Assembly: GCA_028583405.1 (NCBI GenBank)
Contig: CM053244.1
Coordinates: forward strand, 3,880,793-3,944,792
Origin: Pogonophryne albipinna
Taxonomy: Eukaryota > Chordata > Actinopteri > Perciformes > Artedidraconidae
Reading direction: 5' to 3'
DNA: 64,000 nt
The notes under the pieces are model-generated. The model searched no databases. It was not told the origin of the DNA and was given only the letters and a program-made list of their open reading frames with translations. The position numbers and the translations under genes were made by a program. Below are positions 55,074 to 64,000 of the stretch, piece after piece. Position 1 is the stretch's first letter. The number at the start of each line of letters is the position of its first letter.

Positions 55074-56430
55074 CACCCCTGGTTATATCATATGTCCCAT
55101 ACACACAAATAAAATCCCACATTTCTCAATGTTCTCTACATTTTAGAGACCAAACAATTACTTGATTCATCTAGAAAATTATCAGCAAATGAATTGATGA
55201 TGAAAATAATCTTGGCAGCAGAGTGTTCGGTTTTATTTTGGCCTATTCAAGATTCAAAGGTTTTATTGTCATATGCATACAGTGTAGAAATGGCAATGAC
55301 ATTCTTCTGACCTGAGCTCCTCCAACAATGCAACATAACTAGAGAATGCAATTCCTGAAGAAATTGCTAGTGGGAATGCTTTATGCTGAAAAGCTGACGC
55401 TAAACTGCTATGCTGAAATGTAATGTGTAAGAAGAAAGTGAAGAATTGAAATGATACATGAATACTGGGGGCTTGAATGTGTGATGAGAAAGGAAAGTAA
55501 AAAGGCTTGGAAAAGCAGCAGAATATTTGAACCGCAAACTTCTGAACTAACTTGATGGAGAATGATCTGTCGCCATGCCAACGGCATTTGATGACACCCC
55601 ATACTATGCTTAGATGTGTTGATGGCTGCATCGTTACCAAACCTGTGAAGTTTTGGGGCGAGCATTGTGTTGCCATGGCAACGACATTTGAATAAATCTC
55701 AAAACTGTCCCGTAGATGTCTTCACGGCTGGACTGTTAGCACTTTTTGAATATTTTCATAGGAGTTATAGCGACATCATGTTTTATGGCGAGGGATGCGT
55801 TTCCATGGAAACGGCATATGGTGAGATCTCAGATTTGGCGTAGAGCTGTTGAGGCATGGACCGGTGATATACAAGTGAAGATTGGGGGACGATTGGACCG
55901 TGTCGATTGGACTTACAGCGACATCATGTTTCATGGCGAGTGGTCTGTCGCCATGGCAACACCCCATAATACGCTTAGATGCGTTGATGGCTGCATCGTT
56001 ACCAAACCTGTGAAGTTTTGGGCTGTTTGGAGTATTTTCACTGAAGTTATGAGAGCATTGTGTTGCCATGGCAACGACATTTGAAGAACTCTCCAAACTG
56101 TCCCGTAGATGTCTTCACGGCTGGACTGTTAGCACGCTGCTACCTGAAGTCTGCTGCTCTGAGCATGTTGGAGCGATGACATCATCGTGTTCCATTACAC
56201 AGGTGTTTCTAGTTGAGCTAACGAGCTCTGTAGAGATCACAGGTTTCCATTGTTCTGAATGAGAGATAAACCTCTTACATGTGAACGTTTTGTGGAAGAA
56301 CCGTAACAGATATCTGTGAAATTTCAAAACGTGAAGCATGTCAAGGAAGTTGAGTATCTGAAGTGTAATTGTTGTGTAGTTTCGGGTTAATAATGTGGCC
56401 TTTTTGGCAGTTTAACTAAAGGTGTGCGGT
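55074..56430. other. Non-coding interval with a direct duplication
   Basis: Bases about 55565-55745 and 55946-56133 are diverged direct repeats sharing gatggctgcatcgttaccaa and cccgtagatgtcttcacggc. CCATGG-containing gttgccatggcaac palindromes occur in the copies. No gene is recognisable. Confidence 0.6.
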
Positions 56431-56828
56431 AGGGATGGGAACGATTAATCGAATATTCGAAATTATTCAGGTATTCGAATATGAGTTATTAATTTTTTTT
56501 TTTTTTTGTGGGAGGGATGCCTAAGCTAATTACATATTATCAAATTGAATGATTCAATGTATACGACAGTGCCATAGCTAAATGTGTTAGGTGACGTCTA
56601 AAGGTGTGTTTTGCTCCACTCACCGGTCCCTCACAGCGGGCAGAGCTGCAGGTGCTGATCTCTCTCTCGCGTCCGGTTATACTTCACTCGCGTTTATGTC
56701 CAAATCCATCAGATCTAGCTAGTTCTAGCCAATGATACGGCTGCTGCCCCTCCCTACACGCAGATCACGCAGACTCAAACCTCATCTTAGGCCCAAATGC
56801 GGCGCAAATGTGCTCCGCAGCCGTTGCG
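56431..56828. other. Repeat debris before DIRS copy 3
   Basis: A GATTAATCGAATATTCGAAATT-like AT block and a T run at 56492-56507 are followed by an inverted piece (56590-56740) of the repeat seen at 50.87-50.97 kb. Confidence 0.5.
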
Positions 56829-57357
56829 AGGTTCTATTTCGTATATGGCTTCGCCCTCTAAGGCTATCGCTATTGGGTAATCCCCCTGCGCAGCACTGAA
56901 ACACTTTTAGTCCACGCCCACCCGCAAGGTGGGCCTCCTTCCGGTATAAATAGGAAGGAGGCCCGACAATCTGCTCCCTCTTTTCTTCAGCAACCAGCAC
57001 AGGACATTTGAGTCATGAGCAACAACTGTGTCCGTGAGTGTCCCTCATGTAAGATGGGATATATCATGAGCTATGACCTACACGCGATATGCGAATCCTG
57101 CCTGGGGCCAGAGCACGCGGACGCGGCTCTCAGCCAGCAGGTCGCGTGTTCGCATTGTGCCCGTCTCCAGTCAGCCGACAGGAAGCGAAGAGCGGACGCT
57201 CTAGCTGCTGCGGCCGAGGAGGACGATTGGCCCGTCCAGGACAGGGACGACAGCCTGTCTCTGGAGCCGAGTGCGGGGCAGGAGTCGGACGACTCCTACC
57301 CAGTCTCCCTCCATGGCTCGCCATGCGGCTCTCCCCTCCCCCCTCTTCCCCGGACGG
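56829..57357 (+). mobile_element. DIRS copy 3, 5' end only
   Basis: It starts ggttctatttcgtatatggc, then has the inverted terminal repeat with ggtataaatagg, a leader and the beginning of gag. It breaks off after the Pro/Ser-rich gag block at ccccggacggcg, so 90 percent of the element is missing. It is in opposite orientation to copies 1 and 2. Confidence 0.85.
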
Positions 57358-57371
57358 CGTTATTAACTTGA
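57015..57371 (+). pseudogene. DIRS gag N-terminus (copy 3)
   Basis: The frame starts MSNNCVRECPSCKMGYIMSY and includes AICESCLGPEHADAALSQQV, CSHC and the acidic/serine stretch. The N-terminal CPSC plus CESC and CSHC pairs are complete here, so this copy best shows the zinc-binding region. The last codons before the stop at 57371 come from flanking DNA. Confidence 0.82.
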
Positions 57372-57446
57372 CAGCCCTAGTATTTTTACAACTTGTAATT
57401 ATTGATGCATAAATGTGTTCATCCATTCAATATTTTTTGCATTTAC

Positions 57447-57614
57447 CTCAAAGTTTTCAGGATTTCTTTCAGACAAGACGGTGTCATCCAACTGAAGTCC
57501 TTTTTTTAACAGCCACGACTGGAGGTTGTTAAAATGTTTAGAAACATTCGCCCCACTGGACGGACTTGAAAAGACAACTGCTGCACTTTGCACCATGTCA
57601 TCAAGGTCTTCCAT
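57447..57614 (-). CDS. Possible first coding exon of an unnamed gene
   Basis: A 56-codon stretch starts at ATG 57614 (MEDLDDMVQSAAVVFSSPSS) and ends SERNPENFE exactly at a gtaaat donor. The composition looks coding (mixed, with a SKHFNNLQSWLLKKGLQLDD helical part). No further exon is seen to the left, where DIRS copy 3 begins within 90 bases, so the rest may be separated or lost. I do not recognise the family. Confidence 0.45.
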
Positions 57615-59332
57615 GTTACAAGCATATCTAAAAGTGCACGCCTGGACGGCGAAACTTTATACCCAGTATATTGCCATAAATATGATGAAGGAATATCAGT
57701 CAAAATGTCTACGTGACACAAAGACATTGGATTAACCTTGAGCGGCGTTTTTATTCCGGTGAACACAACTTTTGATCACAAATCAAAAAAGGTAAGACGA
57801 AATTATTGTAATATTTTTGAAACCGGATGTTGTTTACTTTCTCTTTTCTGGCTGATAGCTCCGCAATTCGGGGTCCTACAGTGATGATATTACATGTGTG
57901 GAATCTGTGGAGTCTCAGCTTTAAATCGTATATCTTGTTTGTGCAGTTACGATAAGTAATAAGGGCATTTCTACCGTGAGTGCTGTGCAAAATCCGTTAG
58001 CATTAGTTAGCATTTTTTCGCTCCATGCTAATTCAAAGGCTTGGTATTACTCTTGTGTTTCTTTTAGCTAAAAATGGTTCACATTGTCAGTTAGCGGAGT
58101 TTCTTAGCGTTAAAAGGGTATGGAACATTAATAGTTTCATAAATGTTAAGAAGCCCTGAGACATAGTCTCATAAAAAAACGGTGGGAGGGGTCCCCTGGG
58201 GGGACCCTCGGGCTTAAGAGGTTAAAGAAAAAAGGGAGACAATTCTGGTTCAATGTAATTCGAACATTTGAACTGTTGGATACAAACAGAAGGATTATAG
58301 ATTCTCTCTGAGTGACTAGATGGGGTCTCCTGCTGTCACCCTGAAGTGAAATAAGTCTTTGTTACTGGATAGTTTTTGTTTTATTCTTATCTAAAAACAG
58401 AGGGACGATATCTCATATATGAGACTTTAAAGGTCTTTTATTTTGAAACTCTTCATCAGATTGTCCTTATTCTCTCTGAGTGACTAGATGGGGTCTCCTG
58501 CTGTCACCCTGAAGTGAAAGAAGTATTTTATTGACTTCAAATGACTCTTTGATTATGGACAGTTTCCAAGTGTTGTGAGATGGTGTCAACATCAATTGAA
58601 ATGAGTCACCCAGTGGAAATGTCAGATATGTCTTCATAACTGTACATAGTCTTCACTCAGTTATAATGTGGTAGTTATACATAGTTTGTTTTACATTATT
58701 ATTGATCACATTATATAGTACATATTTCTTAATTTAAGCTCCAGTATATATGAATATGTGTGGTGTGTTTTTTAGGTATATTTGTTATTGACCGAGTAAA
58801 CGCTTTTATTTTGAAGGCAGTTTTTACAGGCCTCTACCGTAATGCATAGGATATTCGCGCACCGCAACACAACGTGCGGGCTGGCCTGACCACAGTCTGT
58901 TTACCCAGTGTTTCCTGACATGAAACGTTTTATTTCACCTTGCTATGTGTTTTTAACGTATATTAAAAAACGGGGACGTCTGGTCACCCTACTGTAAAGG
59001 CCTTGTGGCTCACATCAACCAGTACCTTCTTCCCTATGCTGGATTGTGGAGCGGGTTAATGCTTGGCCAGTGCTACTTAATAAATGGACATATTTTCTTT
59101 GTACTGTTACTGCGCTTGGCTGTGTATTCGGAAAATAACATATTATCTTTAATTTAAACATAAAGGTGACCTCGGACGACATGGGACTGGAAAACCCTAT
59201 GAGGACTACAGCAGAACATACAATGTCCTGAAAAACACAAGTAATTGAATTGTATTTGTAAGAAAATACATATATTGTGTTTTACTGCTAATTTATCGTA
59301 TGAATGTATTGATTGTGTATTTATTTTCTCAG
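57615..59332. other. Interval with a 51-bp direct repeat
   Basis: Bases 58301-58351 and 58469-58519 are identical (attctctctgagtgactaga start) and 117 bp apart. Other sequence is AT-rich with no recognised gene. Confidence 0.6.
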
Positions 59333-59484
59333 AACATAACGGAGGACAACAAGACATCATGGAGAAGAGCCAATGGGATTTGAAACATATCCGCTTCACC
59401 AGAATTATGACTGTTGTCCAATATAAAAAAAACAGTGCTATGCTGAAGGAGTATGCTGACTCCCGAAGACTTTCTAAAAGAAAG
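59333..59484 (+). CDS. Exon candidate of the Ulp1-like gene
   Basis: It has acceptor ttattttctcag and donor gtttgc. The open frame gives HNGGQQDIMEKSQWDLKHIR and ends AMLKEYADSRRLSKRK, leaving in phase 0. The sequence is basic and unassigned. Confidence 0.5.
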
Positions 59485-59950
59485 GTTTGCACATTTCATT
59501 AATCATGCCATGGTCAATATGAGCCAACATTTTAATCAGCCATGGTCGATTTTGAATGAGTGAATAATAATAATAATGGATTACATTTTTTTATTAGAGC
59601 GCTTTTACAGGTGCTCAAAGCGCTTTACAATTACATATTAGACATGTAAATGTCAATACTGTGGACATTACCATTATTAATGAATCTCAAGTGTGGATGA
59701 TAGGATGTTATTAAGTAACACATTTAGTTTGTATTTATTAATATACAGTCATTTTTGAGCATTACATCTTATAATAAATGTCCATGGTTATTCATGGAGA
59801 ACTGAATAAAAAACATTAATTTCTCAGTAGATGCATTGATGTTGAAAAAGATACAGCTGACCAAGAACAACAAATGCTTTGTCCACAACTGGTCTGCAAA
59901 AAAGATTCCAATCATAAATAAGTTCTTCCATCTATAACTCTTTTATGCAG

Positions 59951-60047
59951 ACATTCAGAGTGTTGTTGGAAAAATGGAAGGAAATCAGAAGAAGAAGGGG
60001 CGATATGTCACTGCAAGCCGTTCCCGTTCAAAAGTTTGGCCAAGACG
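59951..60047 (+). CDS. Exon candidate of the Ulp1-like gene
   Basis: It has acceptor ttttatgcag and donor gtaaaa. It enters in phase 0 from the previous exon: TFRVLLEKWKEIRRRRGDMS then LQAVPVQKFGQD. A following short candidate at 60191-60260 (KGMKCNRIKSRHNRQRRPIK) keeps phase but its donor is weak. Confidence 0.5.
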
Positions 60048-60297
60048 GTAAAACGAGATTTAATTTCAATTTGAACTTGTAAGCACCTTTTTCATCTTCC
60101 ATTAATTCAGTGTATTTCCATCACATTCTGTCTCCTCAAATCAATATTCTGAAAATGTATTATTAGAAACATAATTTAATATTTCTTCAGAAAAAGGAAT
60201 GAAATGCAACAGGATAAAGTCACGACATAACAGACAAAGACGCCCTATTAAAAGAGGATAGTTAATAATGTTATGTTTGTACCCATACTGTCAACAG

Positions 60298-60384
60298 GTA
60301 GATTCCTCAGTGACTGAGGATGTCTTTGATACACCCAGCGACATCTCCTCCATGGAGGGGGACCACAACAGTTTGACTTCAAAT
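60298..60384 (+). CDS. Exon candidate whose donor is hit by Tc1
   Basis: After acceptor ctgtcaacag it gives VDSSVTEDVFDTPSDISSME, then GDHNSLTSN, 29 codons. The donor was gtatat before insertion; the Tc1 element lies inside it, changing it to gtacag. Confidence 0.55.
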
Positions 60385-60387
60385 GTA

Positions 60388-61842
60388 CAGTGGGGCAAAA
60401 AAGTATTTAGTCAGCCACCAATTGTGCTAGTTCTCCCACTTAAAAAGATGAGACAGGCCTGTAATTTTCATCCTAGGTACACTTCAACTATGAGAGACAG
60501 AATGGGGGGAAAGAATCCAGGAAATCTGTATTAATGGCACCTGTTTGAACTCGTTATCAGTATAAAAGACACCTGTCCACAACCTCAAACAGTCACACTC
60601 CAAACTCCACTATGGCCAAGACCAAAGAGCTGTCAAAGGACACCAGAAACAAAATTGTAGACCTGCACCAGGCTGGGAAGACTGAATCTGCAATAGGTAA
60701 GCAGCTTGGTGTGAAGAAATCAACTGTGGGAGCAATTATTAGAAAATGGAAGACATACAAGACCACTGATAATCTCCCTCGATCTGGGGCTCCACGCAAG
60801 ATCTCACCCCGTGGGGTCAAAATGATCACAAGAACGGTGAGCAAAAATCCCAGAACCACACGGGGGGACCTAGTCAATGACCTGCAGAGAGCTGGGACCA
60901 AAGTAACGAAGGCTACCATCAGTAACACACTACGCCGCCAGGGACTCAAATCCTGCAGTGCCAGACGTGTCCCCCTGCTTAAGCCAGTACATGTCCAGGC
61001 CTGTCTGAAGTTTGCTAGAGAGCATTTAGATGATCCAGAAGAGGATTGGGAGAATGTCATATGGTCAGATGAAACCAAAATAGAACTTGTTGGTAAAAAC
61101 TCAACTAGACGTGTTTGGAGGAGAAAGAATGCTGAGTTGCATCCAAAGAACACCATACCTACTGTGAAACATGGGGGTGGAAACATCATGCTTTGGGGCT
61201 GTTTTTCTGCAAAGGGACCAGGACGACTGATCCGTGTAAAGGAAAGAATGAATGGGGCCATGTATTGTGAGTGACTACCTCCTTCCATCAGCAAGGGCAT
61301 TGAAGATGAAACGTGGCTGGGTCTTTCAGCATGACAATGATCCCAAACACACCGCCCGGGCAACGAAGGAGTGGCTTCGTAAGAAGCATTTCAAGGTCCT
61401 GGAGTGGCCTAGCCAGTCTCCAGATCTCAACCCCATAGAAAATCTTTGAAGGGAGTTGAAAGTCCGTGTTGCCCAGCGACAGCCCCAAAGCATCACTGCT
61501 CTAGAGGAGATCTGCATGGAGGAATGGGCCAACATACCAGCAACAGTGTGTGAAAACCTTGTGAAGACTTACAGAAAACGTTTGACCTCTGTCATTGCCA
61601 ACAAAGGGTTTATAACAAAGTATTGAGATGAACTTTTGTTATTGACCAAATACTTATTTTCCACCATCATTTACAAATAAATTCTTTAAAAATCCTACAA
61701 TGTGATTTCCTGGATTCTTTCCCCCCATCCTGTCTCTCATAGTTGAAGTGTACCTAGGATGAAAATTACAGGCCTCTCTCATCTTTTTAAGTGGGAGAAC
61801 TTGCACAATTGGTGGCTGACTAAATACTTTTTTGCCCCACTG
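60388..61842 (+). mobile_element. Tc1/mariner transposon, 1455 bp
   Basis: Long inverted ends begin cagtggggcaaaaaagtatt on both sides and extend about 130 bp (through the gtacacttcaactatgagag region). TA flanks lie at 60386-60387 and 61843-61844. It holds one transposase gene with two lesions. The TA target, the size and the cagt ends are those of Tc1-like elements. Confidence 0.95.
60612..61626 (+). pseudogene. Tc1-like transposase, one frameshift and one stop
   Basis: Residues 1-50 form a helix-turn-helix ([33 protein letters not shown]), followed by a second DNA-binding part with GRPR-like [14 protein letters not shown]. The catalytic acids are D in IWSDETK (residue 153), D in [10 protein letters not shown] and E in PDLNPIENL, so all three remain. 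A frameshift near 61265 splits the protein. A TGG to TGA change just after PIENL stops the second part. The tail [11 protein letters not shown] follows in the same frame. The inactive copy could still be moved in trans. Confidence 0.92.
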
Positions 61843-61844
61843 TA

Positions 61845-61932
61845 TATTCAATGGAATAATTTACAGAATATATTAGAAGACAGAGATGATGTTTTTTACA
61901 TATCGAGTCAGTTGTGTTTGGTTCACATTTAG
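61845..61932. other. Intron remainder after Tc1
   Basis: Short AT-rich sequence between the right TA of Tc1 and the next acceptor. Its first bases (tattcaatgg) complete the original splice donor region. Confidence 0.5.
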
Positions 61933-62069
61933 GACCTGCAGCTCATGTCATTATGGAAGAAGAAAGACAGAGGTTGTGGTTTCCGTTCTCCCCTCCCAGA
62001 CAAAATAATCTGATTATCCACCACAGTGAGCTACGTACGCTTCGACCTCACCAATGGCTAGTAGGCGAG
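61933..62069 (+). CDS. Ulp1-like domain, first exon
   Basis: It has acceptor gttcacatttag and donor gtatag. The only open frame gives HVIMEEERQRLWFPFSPPRQ, then IIHHSELRTLRPHQWLVGE. The last part matches the start of Ulp1/SENP catalytic domains (helix followed by an L-x-P-x-x-W-L block). It leaves in phase 0. Confidence 0.65.
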
Positions 62070-62859
62070 GTATAGTTATCATTTTCGTCTCTTTAAACTG
62101 CAATTTGAAACATAAATCAATCGTGCAACACAGTGTTTTAGTATTGTATTACCTTGAGGATAACATTTATAATTGTACAAAAATAGACATTGTATTGAAT
62201 AGTTATTTAAAATCAGGAATAACTTTGTCAATGATTCATCATCAAGAACTACTTTTTCTAATTACTGTTATTAGGGGATTTTGTAGTAGAAGATGTGACT
62301 TAAAATGTATTTGTTATTATCAGTTTGTCCTGGTAATGTTCCTCTTATTTTTGTTTAACCTTATTGTAAAGTGTTAAACATTTTATATTATTAAAATACA
62401 CACATTACACGCTTTTCTTAATACAAAAAAACATGGGGATTATAGGGATAACTATACTGTTGAATTATTTGTAAACAGAGAGTAGCAGTAATTCTACAAT
62501 CTAATAAATGTATTTTCAATTTACATAACGAAAAATGTATTTCCCTACATTTCAATGATGGAAGGTCTGCTCCAAATCGCTGCAAGCGAACAGGAGATGG
62601 GTAATACCATCTTATTATGAACCACTACACAGTGATACTGTTTGGGAAGAAAGAGGAAGTGTTACGGACCAGTTTACGAAAGGTCATCTTTGAAAATGTG
62701 CCTGGACCGTAGTGCATACTTGCTTCATACGTTTGTATTTAACACTTGATTGAAACAGATATTTTTCATGCAAAAATAAATGTAACATTTAGAAAAGTGT
62801 TATCATATTTAATAATGCTTCATTCTGCAAATGTAATTTATATTATTATTCTTTCACAG
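62070..62859. other. AT-rich intron
   Basis: No repeat or exon is recognisable in this intron of the Ulp1-like gene. Confidence 0.5.
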
Positions 62860-62925
62860 GTGAACTTTGACAACTACCAGGGCATTGTTTCATTCGTAAA
62901 TCTCAGTGTGCACTGGAAGTTACTG
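62860..62925 (+). CDS. Ulp1-like domain, catalytic histidine exon
   Basis: A 22-codon exon (acceptor ttctttcacag, donor gttagt) encodes VNFDNYQGIVSFVNLSVHWK. The VHW is the usual context of the catalytic His in C48 peptidases. Phase 0 on both sides. Confidence 0.65.
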
Positions 62926-63019
62926 GTTAGTGTCATTATTATACCAATATGCATACAGTACATGTTTCAAATATATAGCTTATAATTGTTCAATTAAACT
63001 ACCCATTTGTAATTTTCAG

Positions 63020-63181
63020 AACATAAATGCAGTTTTCCTGGTGGATCCTGCAAGAAGTTCCACAGAGGATGCAGATTCGCAAAGTGCAGCAGAAAAAATC
63101 GGACTTCCTTTATGGCTTTGATCCTGAAATGATGCATATGTGCACAAGAACAGTTTTCAGTGGTGACCATGCACCTGCGAG
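63020..63181 (+). pseudogene. Ulp1-like domain, catalytic aspartate exon with frame break
   Basis: It follows acceptor tttgtaattttcag. It gives NINAVFLVDPARSSTEDADS; the D in VDPA is the expected catalytic Asp. The phase-0 frame stops after GLPLWL. A one-base slip gives FLYGFDPEMMHMCTRTVFSG and leaves in the phase needed by the next exon. Confidence 0.6.
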
Positions 63182-63476
63182 GTATAACCAGTAGCAAGCT
63201 TTGATTTTGTCATTCCTCAATCCACAATTAAAGCTGCATTAAAATAAGAAAATGTATAGAGATAAAAGTGAAAAAGGTAGTAATTGAACATTTGTGATTG
63301 TAGGATTGGGAAAAAGAGAAGGTTAAAAAAATACTCTTTGGGCATCCATTTAGGAATGTGCTAACGGATGTCTTTCATAATTTAATATTATTAAGATTCT
63401 TTTGGTTTTCAATCTGTAGCTCATTTTTGCTGCTTTTTCTCCACTTTAAATAACTTCAATCATAAATCACATACAG

Positions 63477-63588
63477 TGAGTTCTTCAAAATGAGGAGGAC
63501 ATCCAATGGAAAAGCTAAGTGGAAAGGAGGGGTCCTGGAACATCCAACTCAGCAAGATGGCAATAGCTGTGGGGTTATTGTCGTCATG
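63477..63588 (+). CDS. Ulp1-like domain, Gln/Cys active-site exon
   Basis: It lies between acceptor atcacatacag and donor gtaagt. It gives EFFKMRRTSNGKAKWKGGVL, then EHPTQQDGNSCGVIVVM. The Q and the C are the oxyanion-hole glutamine and nucleophile of this peptidase clan. Confidence 0.7.
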
Positions 63589-63826
63589 GTAAGTGCCTTC
63601 TCAGTGAAATCAATCAAATAATTATGATATTCTGAAGTGGGTTTGATTCTGTGAATTAAATCCATCTCTTCTTTAAACACATTTATACCTGACTATAAAA
63701 ATAGGACAAAGAAACAATTAAAAATAATTTAGCAAGAGTTTCTTTGAGTTGTATATTTAACTTTAGAACAGCTGCACTTTGCAAGAATCAGACCCATATG
63801 ATATTGTGAATGCTTGTGTCATTTAG

Positions 63827-63940
63827 ATGGCCAGGGCAGTGATGGCGGCATTTCCAGCTGTACCTTGATTTTTGGGACATCACTAAAGGAAATGAAAGAG
63901 GAGAGCAAAACCATGGCTCTCCGGATACTGAGGGCATCAG
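63827..63940 (+). pseudogene. Ulp1-like domain, C-terminal exon with frame break
   Basis: It follows acceptor gtcatttag and precedes donor gttaga. Phase 0 gives MARAVMAAFPAVP then TGA. A one-base slip gives GTSLKEMKEESKTMALRILR. Together these form a plausible helical end of the domain. Confidence 0.55.
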
Positions 63941-64000
63941 GTTAGACATCGTTTTTGTCTGTATTGTTGAGGAATAAGAACAGAAAGATTTACACACAGG

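Larger units (their letters stand above)
59333..63940 (+). pseudogene. Multi-exon gene with Ulp1/C48 protease domain, possibly decayed
   Basis: At least nine exon candidates with GT/AG borders are listed separately. The 3' half encodes a SUMO/ubiquitin-like protease fold with all expected catalytic positions visible: His in SVHWKLL, Asp in VFLVDPA, Gln and Cys in HPTQQDGNSCGV. The N-terminal exons are basic and unassigned. Two frame breaks (63.08 and 63.87 kb) and a Tc1 insertion at the donor of one exon suggest loss of function, unless the exon borders differ. The gene continues past the right edge. In other proteins this fold cleaves SUMO or related modifiers; the substrate here is unknown. 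Confidence 0.65.

Overview
The window looks like a gene-poor, repeat-dense stretch of a ray-finned (teleost) fish genome. The evidence is the combination of DIRS-type tyrosine-recombinase retrotransposons, L2 and L1-type LINEs, a Tc1-like transposon, hAT and Harbinger-type MITEs and retroviral or Ty3-type LTRs. Coding pieces are spliced with GT/AG introns. I see no bacterial operons, tRNA, rRNA or CRISPR. No intact host gene with a known name was found.

Layout. 69-5795: decayed DIRS element on the minus strand. 7270-10985: near-intact L2 LINE (minus) with an 11-bp target duplication. 11.0-23.4 kb: mostly unique AT-rich DNA with two hAT MITEs, an L2 3' fragment, one solo LTR flanked by CGGAC and copies of a retroviral solo LTR. 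23.9-28.9 kb: a nested stack, in which an L1 LINE lying against an older LINE is itself interrupted by a TTAA-flanked MITE and a TTA-flanked Harbinger-like MITE. 29.3-39.5 kb: exons of a decayed multi-exon minus-strand gene with a C-terminal RING-like cysteine pattern. Its introns hold a hAT element, a CA repeat, a perfect 81-bp palindrome, another hAT 5' fragment and a 3.67-kb non-autonomous LTR retrotransposon full of GC-rich tandem repeats. 40.6-41.3 kb: solo retroviral LTR. 41.6-47.3 kb: second, better preserved DIRS element (minus). 47.6-49.8 kb: second TTAA MITE split by a truncated L2. 50.7-55.1 kb: hAT remnants, including a nearly complete transposase gene. 56.8-57.4 kb: 5' piece of a third DIRS copy, next to a possible first exon. 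59.3-64.0 kb: exons of a plus-strand gene with a Ulp1/C48 cysteine-protease domain, invaded by a Tc1 transposon at a splice donor.

Several calls were made by comparing copies inside the window, which lets insertion points and target duplications be read directly. Removing either MITE from the L1, with one copy of its target site, restores continuous L1 coding. Exon joins of the two host-like genes contain frame conflicts, so both may be pseudogenes. Family names rest on my recognition of protein motifs and terminal sequences; no database search was possible.
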